In this document: piece after piece, positions 1-8,987 of the stretch
Numbering within the stretch: the stretch's first letter is position 1
Layout of the letters: every line of letters starts with the position of its first letter
Assembly: GCA_025024175.1 (NCBI GenBank)
Contig: QCXZ01000064.1
Location: 37,593,325 to 37,657,324 of the forward strand
Origin: Rhyzopertha dominica
Taxonomy: Eukaryota > Arthropoda > Insecta > Coleoptera > Bostrichidae
Length of the DNA stretch: 64,000 nucleotides
Direction: 5' to 3'
Notes under the pieces: model-generated
What the model was told of the DNA's origin: nothing
Databases searched by the model: none
The model's input: the letters and a program-made list of their open reading frames with translations, nothing else
Program-made: the position numbers and the translations under genes

Positions 1-1649
1 GACAACGAAAGACGGAAGCGAATGTGTTTGTGTTTGATTATGTATTGTACTTCCAGATTTTGCTATTCGTTATTTGATATTGTAATCAATATGCAATAGT
101 CTGCTCCATTCAGTATATATGAATCTTAATAGTGTTTTACCTACAAACTGAGAAATTGTATTAATACACCCAGTTTTCGACAACTCTAAAGCACCTATCT
201 GTTTAGGTTATGCTTACATAAACATATAATCATGTAAATAAACTTGGCAAGGACATACAATGATGCCAAGTGTGTTCTGGTTTATTAGTGTATTTTTATT
301 CAAAATATGTGTATTGCGTTGACAGATGTATACGTAATAATTTTGGCAGATTTTAGTTAATTAGTCTTGTTTTAGATATTTAGGTTAACAATGACCTCTG
401 TAATATTTCTCTATGTTTTTCGATATCTAAATGCAACTCTTTCCTTAACACTGTATTACAGAAGGTGAGGTTTAACTTTTTTTCTGTACTTAACTATCAA
501 ATTAAAACATTTTGTAGTAAAATGTAAATGTAGCGAAGAGATTTTAATAAAAGAAGTTTATTTAATTTTATCATGCACTCTCGATATTTATCCACATAAT
601 CTACACTATTACGTTACATAATGCTTATTCGAGAACAGTTACTCATACTTAATGGTTATGAAGACGCAAGAGTAAATCTTGATTCGAAATCCATGAAACA
701 AAATATATATTACTAGAACATTCATATGAACAGCAATTTGTTTTATTACGGCCTATTTTCTAAATGCCCCACCTGTGAGCTAGTGTAAAGTGTGCGCTAG
801 GAAAGAAGTCACGCCTTAGGAATGTAACATCGTTCACAATTTGAACGGAGCGAACCGCATGGTCAGAGTTAATAAATTTATTCGCCGTCTTATCGTGAAA
901 TTGCGACTATGAATAATGGCGACCACGCCAATGATTTAAATGTCACCCGACAATTTTCGTCCCCACCACGTCTGCCTTCTTTCCTGGCGTACACATTACT
1001 TGAGGCATTTTTTTAACTTGATATAACGGTAGGCATACTCGACGATCTATTATGATTCAATTTTATTACACAATAATCTATTAACTACCAATTAAATTGT
1101 ACTGCTGGCAAAGATTAAAGTGGAACAATTTATTGTTGATTTCTGGAATATTTTAGTTCGACTGATAATCATCAAATGNTACTTCAGCAGTAATGTATTC
1201 TCCGCATTCTTCTTCTCCATCTATTACATTTGATTGAACATTGTAATAAGACTGACTTTTTTGCATCCACAGTTTGCACTGCAACTCTTTTTGCAATTAC
1301 AAAAAAACACGAGGCGTCATACTCGCTGCCTTGATCTATCCGAAAACGTATTATCTTAAGTAACTTTAGATTTAAAAAGAGATATATTTTGAGATGAATC
1401 AAATAGACATTACATTTCTATAACGAAGATATGATATCATCAATTTTTTTAGAACATATGCTATTTTTTGGAATTATTATTGTTCAATGTTTAATTAAAA
1501 TGGTGAGCCTAACAGTGACACAACGAATCCAAATTTTAATGATGTTAGATTAAGGCGGCAGACTCTAGAGTAATCAGGTAGTTCTCATTGGTCATTGATT
1601 TATCGGTCCTAACCTTTCTGAAAATAATCTTGCGGCAGATAAGTATTTG
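1..1649. other. AT-rich stretch, no gene seen
   Basis: No coding region, RNA gene or clear repeat is recognised. The one open frame here (1184-1402, minus) has no family resemblance and shows no coding character. A single N lies near 1179. Confidence 0.5.
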
Positions 1650-1850
1650 TAGGTAGTGCATCGGCACATTTTGGTATAGCGATACGTCGCTTTCTTGCTG
1701 ACGAATTTGCTAATAGATCGCTAGGTTGCAGGGGAGTTGCATTTCCCTACCCCGGTCGCCTGATTTGACTCCTTTAGATTTTTGTTCTGGGGTCATTCTA
1801 AAAGTAAAGTATATGTACTAGTAGACCGTCCACAAACATTGGAACATTGG
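1650..1850 (+). pseudogene. IS630/Tc1-mariner transposase fragment (C-terminal DDE part)
   Basis: Read across frames, this stretch gives SAHFGIAIRRFLADEF, then NRSLGCRGVAF, then PRSPDLTPLDF, then FWGHSKSKVYV. These match, in order, the arthropod IS630/mariner transposase blocks DGAPAHF..VR.FL...F, NRWIGRGGP, WPPRSPDLTPLDFFLWG and LK.KVY. At least two frameshifts separate the blocks, and the aspartate expected before the SAHF block is not visible, so the copy is dead. No terminal repeats were found next to it. The family call rests on the ordered motif match; orientation is certain, exact ends are not. Confidence 0.75.
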
Positions 1851-2799
1851 CTTGTAATTCAAGCTCGTATGTGTCTCTATGTGTGTAAAATCCTATTTTG
1901 CTAATTCTAAATGTTGTTAATTCATTAAATGTGCAGACGTAACGTATTTTGTTTCATTTGTGACCATCATATTTGTGCACATGTTCATAACCGTTTTACC
2001 TATTATGTGCATTTTGATTGATTTTAATGACAAATGACCTAATGGTTGAATGAATAGTAACATACTGCTCTGTTTCAATCACCTGAAAGTAATTCTCGTT
2101 TTAAATCTTAAATTACATTTTTCAACGTCTTTTTATTGTTTTATACATAGAGATGTATCAATGACTCTTATTTTGAATTTCTTATATTAGTTTATCGATA
2201 CTCTGTTTATTTAAAAGCTACTTTTCGTTCGTGTTGTCAACCATTGCATTGTAGATCAGTAATAACTGCAAAACTTGCGCTAAAAGTTCCTGCAGTTGAA
2301 AATTATGACATATACCTTCACATTTGGATCTCTAAATCCAGAGGGCAAGTATTTGATGTAGTTTGTTGCACAATATGACCAGCGGGTGCATTTGGGTGAC
2401 TGGGATTTAACAGACCGCGTATTTTTGCGTAGTTCTACTGCGGTAGCGCTTTGAAGATTACATTTAAAAGCTGGCGCTCCATCATGCAGATCGACGTGCA
2501 CCGATGCTAAACGAGTGTAATTGGAAGCATATGGACATCGCATGGCTTTTTGAAAGGATGCTGACCAACAGATGTGCACACACGGAATGGCTTTATGCTG
2601 TTACAACTATTGTGCGTGTCTAATTCAACAATGCACACATAAAGAGTTTATCCAGTTATGTTACAGTGTTATTATGAAACCGGCGGTTTTGTATAAATAC
2701 TAGTAATTATATACAACCACTGCGCACACGGAAATATATCGTACTTGCCGAAAATCTAAAATTTAAGGGAAAATATGTACGTACCTACGGTAAAAAGTT
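1851..2799. other. No identifiable gene
   Basis: AT-rich. An open frame of 99 codons on the minus strand (2280-2579) lies in slightly GC-richer sequence, but I recognise no domain in it and cannot tell a relic from chance. Confidence 0.4.
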
Positions 2800-3039
2800 T
2801 TAAATCATTATTGACCATATTGACCCCATAACGGGCGGACGCCAACTCATCACCCAACAAATGAGAAAGTGTTCACGTATAAGATCAGTAGTACTCTGCA
2901 GATCTATACGAAGTTTATAAGCAACATATCTAAGGAATTTGTTCTGAATCCTTTCAAGGCTATTAATGTACACAATATATTGGGGATTCCAAATAACCGA
3001 AGCATAGTTCAGAATACTATTAACGTAAGCCATGAACAA
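2800..3039 (-). pseudogene. Non-LTR retrotransposon reverse transcriptase fragment
   Basis: The minus-strand frame contains AYVNSILNYASVIWNP followed by LERIQNKFLRYVAYKL. This is the block after the RT palm of Jockey/CR1-type LINEs (typically .LV.SILEYAS.VW.P ... ID.LERVQ.RFLRY.AYK). Only this block of about 45 residues is convincing; the downstream residues do not match. No catalytic YxDD, endonuclease or 3' tail is visible nearby, so this is a small truncated relic. The clade within the LINEs is not resolved. Confidence 0.7.
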
Positions 3040-4368
3040 AGAATTAAAAGATTTCTATTTTCTAAATTCAGAACAAACTCTAAAAACAAATCCTAGACTA
3101 TTATTTGCCTTCCTTACAAGCCAGCTTCCAAATCTCTCTCTCCACTCCTCCTTAAATTTCTGTTTGTACCATTTATTTGTAGCTGCCGTTATCTTGGTTT
3201 TCTTTTTTCTGCTGCATGTTTGGCTTTCCTCATCACCTGAACTTGAACTTGAAGGGTCGGCTATTAAATTGCTGAAGTCGATTTACTGGATGATTCTCCA
3301 TATTCATCATTATCGATTATCTTTGTGAGTGGCTCTGTATTTTCAGTTCCTTGACTTTTCTTTTTGCGAATGATATATCTAAAAAAGCGACTGCATAACT
3401 AGTAATAACTTAAAAACTGCCTGAAAACAACTAAAAACTTGTAGGTAATCATGAAGAATATCAGACGTTTGTCAAATTATGTGAACTTTTGCATACCCCT
3501 ATAACACTTCACACGACCTCCTGATCCCGAATCTGAGACATTTTTCCTGCTGTCACGTGTAGTTATTAAAAATTAATGTTTTAATTAAGAACTGCTTTAG
3601 GACGCGGAGTGTTTTCCCCTATGATGCACCAGTCGCATGTCCCTTTCCGTCCCGTCATCCTGCATCCAACGCGAGTGTTTTTTTCAAGATTTCAAGCAGA
3701 TTTGGGTATTTACCCAAAGTGATTTTTAACGCGATTAGGCCGTTTTTGTTGCGCGGCGCATAATCAATCAGTAAATTTCTAATTCTGCTTAGAAACACGC
3801 GCATCCTGACTGGGCGAAATGTACGTACAAATGTTTATTTGAAAAAAAAAACTAGACGCGACCGCAAGAAACCGATTTCAGGTTCATATACCGGAGGCCG
3901 TCTTCTATGGGTATGCAAAATTTCGGTAATTTGACGAAGGTACGATATTGTGCATAATAAATTTATTTTCCAGATTCGAATACAATATAAGTTATTTAAA
4001 AAATATATCTAATATACAATACTTACTTGTCCATTTAAACCATTAAAACAAAACGGATCAACCAGCAAATGCACCTAACCTACATTTACTCGAGTGAGCG
4101 GTTGGCTGTTGACTTGTCATGTGATGTTCTGTATTATATGCTGGCATGCCGGTATGCGGTTGGTTTTTGAAAAGTTTAAATTTCGCAACAGTGTAACAAA
4201 TAAACGTCACGATTATGCTGCCATCTATTAACAGGTAGTCTTACAATATTTAAAAGAGTTAAACATGTGTAGCGAGAAGCGACAGCAGGCAAAACAGGAA
4301 TCTGTTACATTTTTTACAGAAATCTGTTACATTATAAATATAGCTAGGAGCAACACTGGTAACCTTTA
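3040..4368. other. No identifiable gene; left flank of the P-like element
   Basis: A 98-codon plus frame at 3032-3328 has a hydrophobic stretch followed by an acidic tail, but it matches nothing I know and overlaps LINE debris. The last bases before the P-like insertion include two near-identical copies of an 11-12 base string (aatctgttacat) at about 4298 and 4321, and a TATA-like run near 4336. Confidence 0.4.
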
Positions 4369-4400
4369 GCGCTGACCACGATACACACAAACACGGTATG
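4369..4400. repeat. Left TSD and TIR of the P-like element
   Basis: The 8-bp duplication GCGCTGAC (4369-4376) is followed by the 24-bp TIR (4377-4400), which is an exact reverse complement of 7369-7392. Confidence 0.95.
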
Positions 4401-4436
4401 CTCACGCGCAGGCTTTCCCTCTCTACGACGAGATTG

Positions 4437-4458
4437 TGACGTCACGTGCGCTGCAAAC
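4437..4458. repeat. Left subterminal inverted repeat of the P-like element
   Basis: The 22 bases starting TGACGTCACGTG are repeated exactly in inverted orientation at 7311-7332. They contain the palindrome TGACGTCA. In Drosophila P, subterminal 11-bp repeats act as transposition enhancers; the same role here is inferred from position. These are candidate transposase or THAP binding sites. Confidence 0.85.
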
Positions 4459-4723
4459 GCACAGCGCTTACGAAAGTTGCATACAATTATACGCGTTTTA
4501 TTAAATATTGTTACTCGACAATAAACGTAATTTTGAAGAATGTGCATATAAGGTATTTGTGACACAATTATGTTTTTTAAAACTAGTATTACGAATTTGT
4601 AATTATGAAAACTTGCTACGAATGTAAAGTAAAAAACCGCAGCAAATTCAATCAATACTTCTACAACAAATTGTCAAATATACATTTAGGCTTTTATTTC
4701 TTATATTATACGATCAATAATGA

Positions 4724-4888
4724 GGTTCTGAGCATTTTTTATTTTTTAAGCCATCATTAGTGCCTATTAAACTGAAAAATACAGAAGAATTTAATGAAAG
4801 TGACGTCAAATTCGATATAAGCAATCTTAACTTTAAACAAAAAGTAGCCTACAAGCCAAAAACAAATATGAATGCAATGAGGAAATAA
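4724..4888 (+). other. Short open frame near the left end of the P-like element, unassigned
   Basis: The plus strand reads KPSLVPIKLKNTEEFNESDV and then FKQKVAYKPKTN before a stop. Composition and codon use look more coding-like than the surroundings, but it is opposite to the transposase and I recognise no family. It may be an unrelated captured fragment or chance. Confidence 0.2.
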
Positions 4889-4949
4889 GAATTTCGAATA
4901 GGACAACTAAAATTACAAAAATTATTCAACATTGTAAAATGACCATTAT

Positions 4950-5372
4950 CTATAATTTTGTATATTTCCAGAATTTGCTAAAGTCTACTGCTTTAGCTTT
5001 CAGCAATGGAAAAACACTGTGTAAAATTCCTTGTTGTAAATCAAAAGTAGTAGCCCAAGTTCTTAATGTTGAAAGACCAGGGAGGGGAAATCCATTCGCT
5101 CGTAAATATCTGTATGCCTTTGGACTTACGCTACGTAATGAAATAGCTGATGCGATGTCTTCTGGTGACCAATGAACAGATTTTTGGGGATTTAATAGTT
5201 TTCTTACTTGCCCTGGAGTAAAAATTGTACCCAAAATAGTTTTGACTGCATTCTTTTTTTCTATCTGCATTTTTTTAATTCAAGTTGCAAATCTGTATTT
5301 GATTTTTCCAAAGCCGTAATTTTTTCTTTTAACTTTGTTATCTCCATATCCTTTTGCTGATGGAATGGAATT
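4950..5372 (-). pseudogene. Exon 3 of the P-like transposase: coiled coil and helix-turn-helix, truncated
   Basis: After an acceptor TTCTAG (AG at 5374-5373) the exon encodes a heptad-like stretch (MEITKLKEKITALEKSN, then LQLELKK), typical of the leucine-zipper dimer region of P/THAP9 proteins. A run of seven A's at about 5270-5276 shifts the frame. The new frame reads VRKLLNPQKSVHWSPEDIAS, then SPKAYRYLR.NGFPLPGLSTLR.WA, the diagnostic helix-turn-helix block of P-element and THAP9 transposases. It stops after VDFSKFWKYTKL. The GTP-binding and DDE catalytic domains that should follow are absent: the 570 bp left before the TIR encode nothing similar. Confidence 0.88.
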
Positions 5373-5437
5373 CTAGAATAATAAGTTTCAATTAAATATT
5401 TAATAATGGATAGTGGATATTATTATGTATATAAATG

Positions 5438-6092
5438 TACAAGGTGTCCAACAAGATCCTACACTATTATTTAAAAGATAAGAGTGTTAATAGAAAATAT
5501 TTTAGTTTTTTAAAATAAGTCAGTTTTTTCATATGGAACCATGGTGGTTCACCCGACCTTATAAATTAGTAATTTTTTATGCATCGAATGGTGTTAAAAT
5601 GAAAAAAAAATCCGTTCAGTAGTTTTTGAACAATTTACAAAAAAAATAGATTGAAACCAAAAACCAGTAGTAGGCGCTGAAAGAAAACTATGGCACAAGT
5701 TGTTAGCGATTCCAAAGCTGCGGTTTTACATCTAATATTAAAATTTAAAAAATGGCACTTTTTAATATAGTATTCTTGGATGTAAAAAATACAAATTTAA
5801 TGTTCACAGCACTCTAGATAATAAAATAAAATTTATTTTTTTGTCTTTGACGTTTATCAAATCTAACCAAAGTAGGTTTTCTGTACTTAGAATTTACCAC
5901 AGAATCCAAATATGTATAAATATACCTAGTGTTCTATTTAAAAATCGAAAGTTAGGAAGATACAGTTACGGTCGTTCTTTACGTCATCAAACGCCAATTT
6001 TCTGATATAAAAAAATCCCAAATTTCGTTTTCCTAGTTAAAAAATTAATAGCAATTTAAGGGGTGAGCCAGGTTTCATTTACACCCGGTATA
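5438..6092. mobile_element. Mariner-type MITE inserted in the transposase intron
   Basis: About 650 bp with ends TACAAGGTGTCC on the left and, on the opposite strand at the right, TACCGGGTGTAA, flanked by TA. It lies wholly within the 5373-6168 intron. The terminal pattern TACARGGTG is common in arthropod IS630/mariner families and recurs at 26001 and 63401. It contains no transposase. The TIR match is only partial, so the ends are approximate. Confidence 0.55.
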
Positions 6093-6168
6093 TCCGCACA
6101 ATACTTATAATAATATTACGGACACCGCATAAATAGTAAAAGTTTGAACAAAAAGATAGGCTACTTAC

Positions 6169-6488
6169 ATGGGTTCACATTCATCAGGCGTAGTACAAGA
6201 AACTTCTTCATTTTGGGTTTTCTCACAATACGTTATGTGTTCCGTTTGAGTATGACTTTCATGTGACTCGTTTCTAGTGGTTGAAGCTTGTGCGTATATC
6301 ATTAATATACTCATCATGTCTCTTTTTTGCCATTCGAACTGCTCGGGCAGAACATGATTTTTCAGCTGTTTTTCCAGGTAACTTTAATGTAGGAACTGCA
6401 TCTTTTTTCAAAAGTCTTGCGTTTTTGGGTTGATAATTCAACAGCTGATACCTCAAGGGTATTTCAAAACAATCAGGCGCAAAGTGGA
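6169..6488 (-). pseudogene. Exon 2 of the P-like transposase (THAP C-terminus and linker), frameshifted
   Basis: After an acceptor (TTCTCAG, AG at 6490-6489) the frame begins with HFAPDCFEIPLRYQLL and then NARLLKKDAVPTLKLP. The AVPT block, preceded by a basic and leucine-rich stretch, closes THAP domains. The frame stops near 6274 after KKRHDEYINDI, but a shifted frame continues as an acidic, Ser/Thr-rich linker rich in HESHTQTEH-type residues. It runs up to a donor GTAAGT (GT at 6168-6167). One frameshift therefore breaks the exon. Splicing of this donor to the acceptor at 5373 keeps the frame. Confidence 0.75.
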
Positions 6489-6953
6489 CTGAGAAGATTG
6501 TTGCTAAAATGGTGTAATAAATTATTACTATGGTTTATTGTTTTTAATACATAAAACGTTTTCAATAAACCTTACAAAAAAGGTAAAGAGGCAAAAATAG
6601 TTGTCTTCTTAATTACGTAATAAAATCTGATATAAAAAACTAATAGTGGCATGCCATAATTTTTTCTATTACCCTCGAATGATATGACACCCGGGACGTC
6701 ACTTCTATAAATCAATTAAATCTAATAATTGCATCCAAAGATGTCAATTATTATTATAAAGGAACATACAAAGTTTGAAAAAAAATCAAAGAAATGTTTT
6801 TTTAGATGTTAGGAAAAATACATTTATTTTAAACTTCAATCAATATCTAGGAAAATAAGCATTTTCGGAAATATGTTTGTTAAGACTTTTTTCTTATTTT
6901 TGTGCCAGAAATCTCATCCTGAATTTTTTCGCAATATTAATGTTACACATGCA

Positions 6954-7145
6954 TTAATATGCTTTATTAAATAGATAACTACAAGAAAACTTACCATTCT
7001 TTAGGTTAACTTTATCTTCTCGGCGACATGCTCTTAACCACTCTTTTGAGAATTCATCAATTTTTGGAAAACGAAAGTATTTGATATCGGATCCCTTTGT
7101 ATTTCGGTCGCAGTTTTTGCAGCCTGTTACAGCGCAATTCACCAT
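6954..7145 (-). CDS. THAP-domain exon 1 of the P-like transposase
   Basis: This is the N-terminal exon of the P-like transposase. It starts with MVNCAVTGCKN, the first Cys pair of a C2CH THAP zinc finger, and continues with KYFRFPKIDEFSKEWLRAC, the FxFPK...W signature of the fold. THAP domains bind DNA; in P elements they recognise the element's own internal sites. A strong donor (GGTAAGT, GT at 6994-6993) follows VNLKN. The open frame reads on through it to FSCSYLF, which resembles the normal third ligand block CSxHF without its His. The next exon supplies an HF at its start. Either the intron is misjudged or the third-ligand region is damaged. The start is the first ATG, directly before the Cys motif. 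Confidence 0.8.
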   Translation of the reverse strand: MVNCAVTGCKNCDRNTKGSDIKYFRFPKIDEFSKEWLRACRREDKVNLKNGKFSCSYLFNKAY

Positions 7146-7310
7146 TTTTTAATGTATACACACAGCACAACAGATCCAAAATGTTTTAAACAATAACAAA
7201 TATTTTTTTAACGATTGGTAGAAGCACTAGGAAAAGTATCGCAATGAAAATCACGAAAAGAGCACGTGGAGTGATAGACGGCAAACTAGTCTAGCAGCAC
7301 TCTGGAAGCA

Positions 7311-7332
7311 GTTTGCAGCGCACGTGACGTCA
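7311..7332. repeat. Right subterminal inverted repeat of the P-like element
   Basis: Exact inverted copy of 4437-4458, ending in GTGACGTCA, about 60 bp inside the right end. Confidence 0.85.
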
Positions 7333-7368
7333 TGCGCAAAGCGGCTCTAAACGCGTCTNGCTANCGGA

Positions 7369-7400
7369 CATACCGTGTTTGTGTGTATCGTGGCGCTGAC
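7369..7400. repeat. Right TIR and TSD of the P-like element
   Basis: The 24-bp TIR (7369-7392) is followed directly by a second perfect GCGCTGAC (7393-7400). Confidence 0.95.
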
Positions 7401-7690
7401 TGGCAAATGGTAAATGGTTGGTACTGGCCTTTTCCAGAACCCAAATAAGCGGCGGCTATTCCTGGCGTGAAATGCTAACCCAAAACAGCAACGGACACTA
7501 CGAAGACGCCACTCACAAACTGTACTTTAAGCTGTACAAACCTCTTCTGCAACCGCAACCGACAATGATGCGATCGATGATGCGGTCGAGCGGTCGGTCC
7601 AGCTGCTTTGGCGCGACTACGACAAAAATGAACGACTTCTCACGCCATCTACCGACACACTGCGGCGCCACCAAAAACGTACGAAAATAA
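7401..7690 (+). other. GC-richer coding-like stretch beside the P-like insertion
   Basis: This block stands out from the AT-rich background. One frame reads SWREMLTQNSNGHYEDATHK and LYFKLYKPL; a shifted frame then reads DAIDDAVERSVQLLWRDYDK and LLTPSTDTLRRHQK. Both have ordinary protein composition, and together they would make one reading with a frameshift near 7555. I recognise no domain. It could be a decayed exon of an unknown transposon or of a host gene next to the P-like target site. Confidence 0.35.
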
Positions 7691-7758
7691 ACACGCAGGT
7701 CCCCCCCAATATCCTAATCACTACATTAGTTGTCATAACGTGCGTAAGACAGTTCAGT

Positions 7759-8530
7759 GTTTAGTGGATCGTTTTAGTTTTAAAAGAATATTTTAAAGTG
7801 TTATTGTGTATGTTTAAGTAGTTTACACCCCTTCGCTTTACTGAGTAATTATCAAAAACGGAAATTATATTTAGTTACAGTGTATTGTTGAAACTCTTAA
7901 CTTACACTAAGTACGTGCGTAGGGCATTACAATTCACAAGTTGTGCCAGAAAATGTGTCGGGTTCCTGGATGTTCTCGTTAAAATGAAAGAAAAACTTGT
8001 ATTTCTTACAGCACTTCTTTTAGGTCTTTTTCAACAATAGATTGCAACTAAATGTAATTTTGGCAAGTAATACTTGCTAAATAACACAAAGGAATGTAAT
8101 CCACCCAAACAAACACAATAACACTCAATGTTCGAAGCAAAATTATAGTTTAAAACAATATTTTGAAGTGTTTCTGTGTATGTTAAGTGTTGTTGTTAAG
8201 TGAGTAATTTAGAATTACAAACCGAAATTACATTTGTTTGCAATCTATGATTGAAAACAATCTAAAATAAGAGCTGCATAGTTTACATCTTTCTCTCATT
8301 ATAACAAGAAGGTTCAGGTACCCAGCACGTTACCATTTTCTGGTCCAACATGTAAATTGTAATGCCCTATACATATATACACACTTATAGTAGGTTAAGC
8401 TGTTCAAAAATACATTGTAACTAAACGTAATCTCTATTAGTAATAGTTGTTAATTAAAGCCAAGGGGCGTAAACTACTCAAACATACACAGTAAAATTTC
8501 TGAATATTCTTTTAAAGCTAGAAAATTGCA
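7759..8530. repeat. Nested double palindrome carrying THAP-like 5' ends
   Basis: The block has four related segments in alternating orientation. Segment 1 (about 7770-7985, plus) pairs with segment 2 (8020-8140, minus); segment 3 (8150-8320, plus) pairs with segment 4 (8330-8525, minus). Segment 1 also aligns along its length with segment 4 reversed, and segment 2 with segment 3 reversed. Markers are the string GAATATT followed by TGTGTATGTTT and AGTAGTTTAC.CCCCTT. In both loops the strand reads CCAGAAAATG followed by codons for MCRVPGCSR (plus, about 7951) or MVTCWVPEP (minus, about 8340). These resemble the Met and first Cys pair of THAP proteins. The likely source is 5' ends of a THAP transposon joined head to head. 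Confidence 0.6.
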
Positions 8531-8797
8531 TCCAACACTGAGCTTTGTTACGTACATTATGGCAACTGGGTTTGTTTTGATCAAGAACTTTTCCGTACCG
8601 CAGAAAAATGGCCGACACCTATGTCAGCACTAATATAGCGCATTATCTTATTTAAAAATGCATGTCTATGCTATGCTGTCTGCACTGCAACCAACTACAA
8701 ATAGATCAATTTCGCTGCCATTACAGCTCATCAGTGTAGTTTAGCTACAGCATGGCATGGAACCGGTTTTGCTTATAAACCAAAGGCTTGGTATGAT

Positions 8798-8987
8798 GTT
8801 AATAGAAAAATAGATGGCAATGCCATCTGTAAGCAATGAACTGTCAGGATGACAAAGACATCTAGCTGCCTTAGTGGATACTACAGGTCCCTTCCTTTAG
8901 GAAGTAGTACCCATTAAGGCAGCTAGGTGGCTTTTATCGTGTCAGTTCATTGCTGACAGATGGCATTACCATCTATTTTCTATTAAC
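8798..8987. mobile_element. 190-bp hairpin MITE
   Basis: The two halves are near-perfect reverse complements: the left begins GTTAATAGAAAAATAGATGG and the right ends CCATCTATTTTCTATTAAC. The fold meets near 8890, at an ACAGGTCCCTTCC-type centre. TTAA occurs at both ends (8799-8802 and 8983-8986), so a piggyBac-like TTAA duplication is possible, but the palindrome includes the outer G and C, so this is not proven. No coding capacity. Confidence 0.75.

Larger units (their letters stand above)
4377..7392 (-). mobile_element. P-superfamily (THAP) DNA transposon with partial transposase
   Basis: This 3,016-bp element has perfect 24-bp TIRs (4377-4400 and 7369-7392) that begin CACGATACACAC and end CGGTATG. 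It is bracketed by a perfect 8-bp TSD, GCGCTGAC (4369-4376 and 7393-7400). A 22-bp subterminal inverted repeat lies inside (4437-4458 and 7311-7332). An 8-bp GC-rich TSD, TIRs starting CA, subterminal repeats, a length of about 3 kb and a minus-strand THAP-type gene all fit the P superfamily (Drosophila P is 2.9 kb with 31-bp TIRs and an 8-bp TSD). The gene keeps the THAP, coiled-coil and helix-turn-helix parts but lacks the RNase-H-like catalytic and GTP-binding regions. Perfect ends on a defective gene suggest recent movement in trans. Confidence 0.93.

Noticed and set aside
4344..4655. 103-codon minus frame at the left end of the P-like element
   Set aside because: It crosses the TIR and TSD, and its composition is that of translated non-coding AT-rich DNA.
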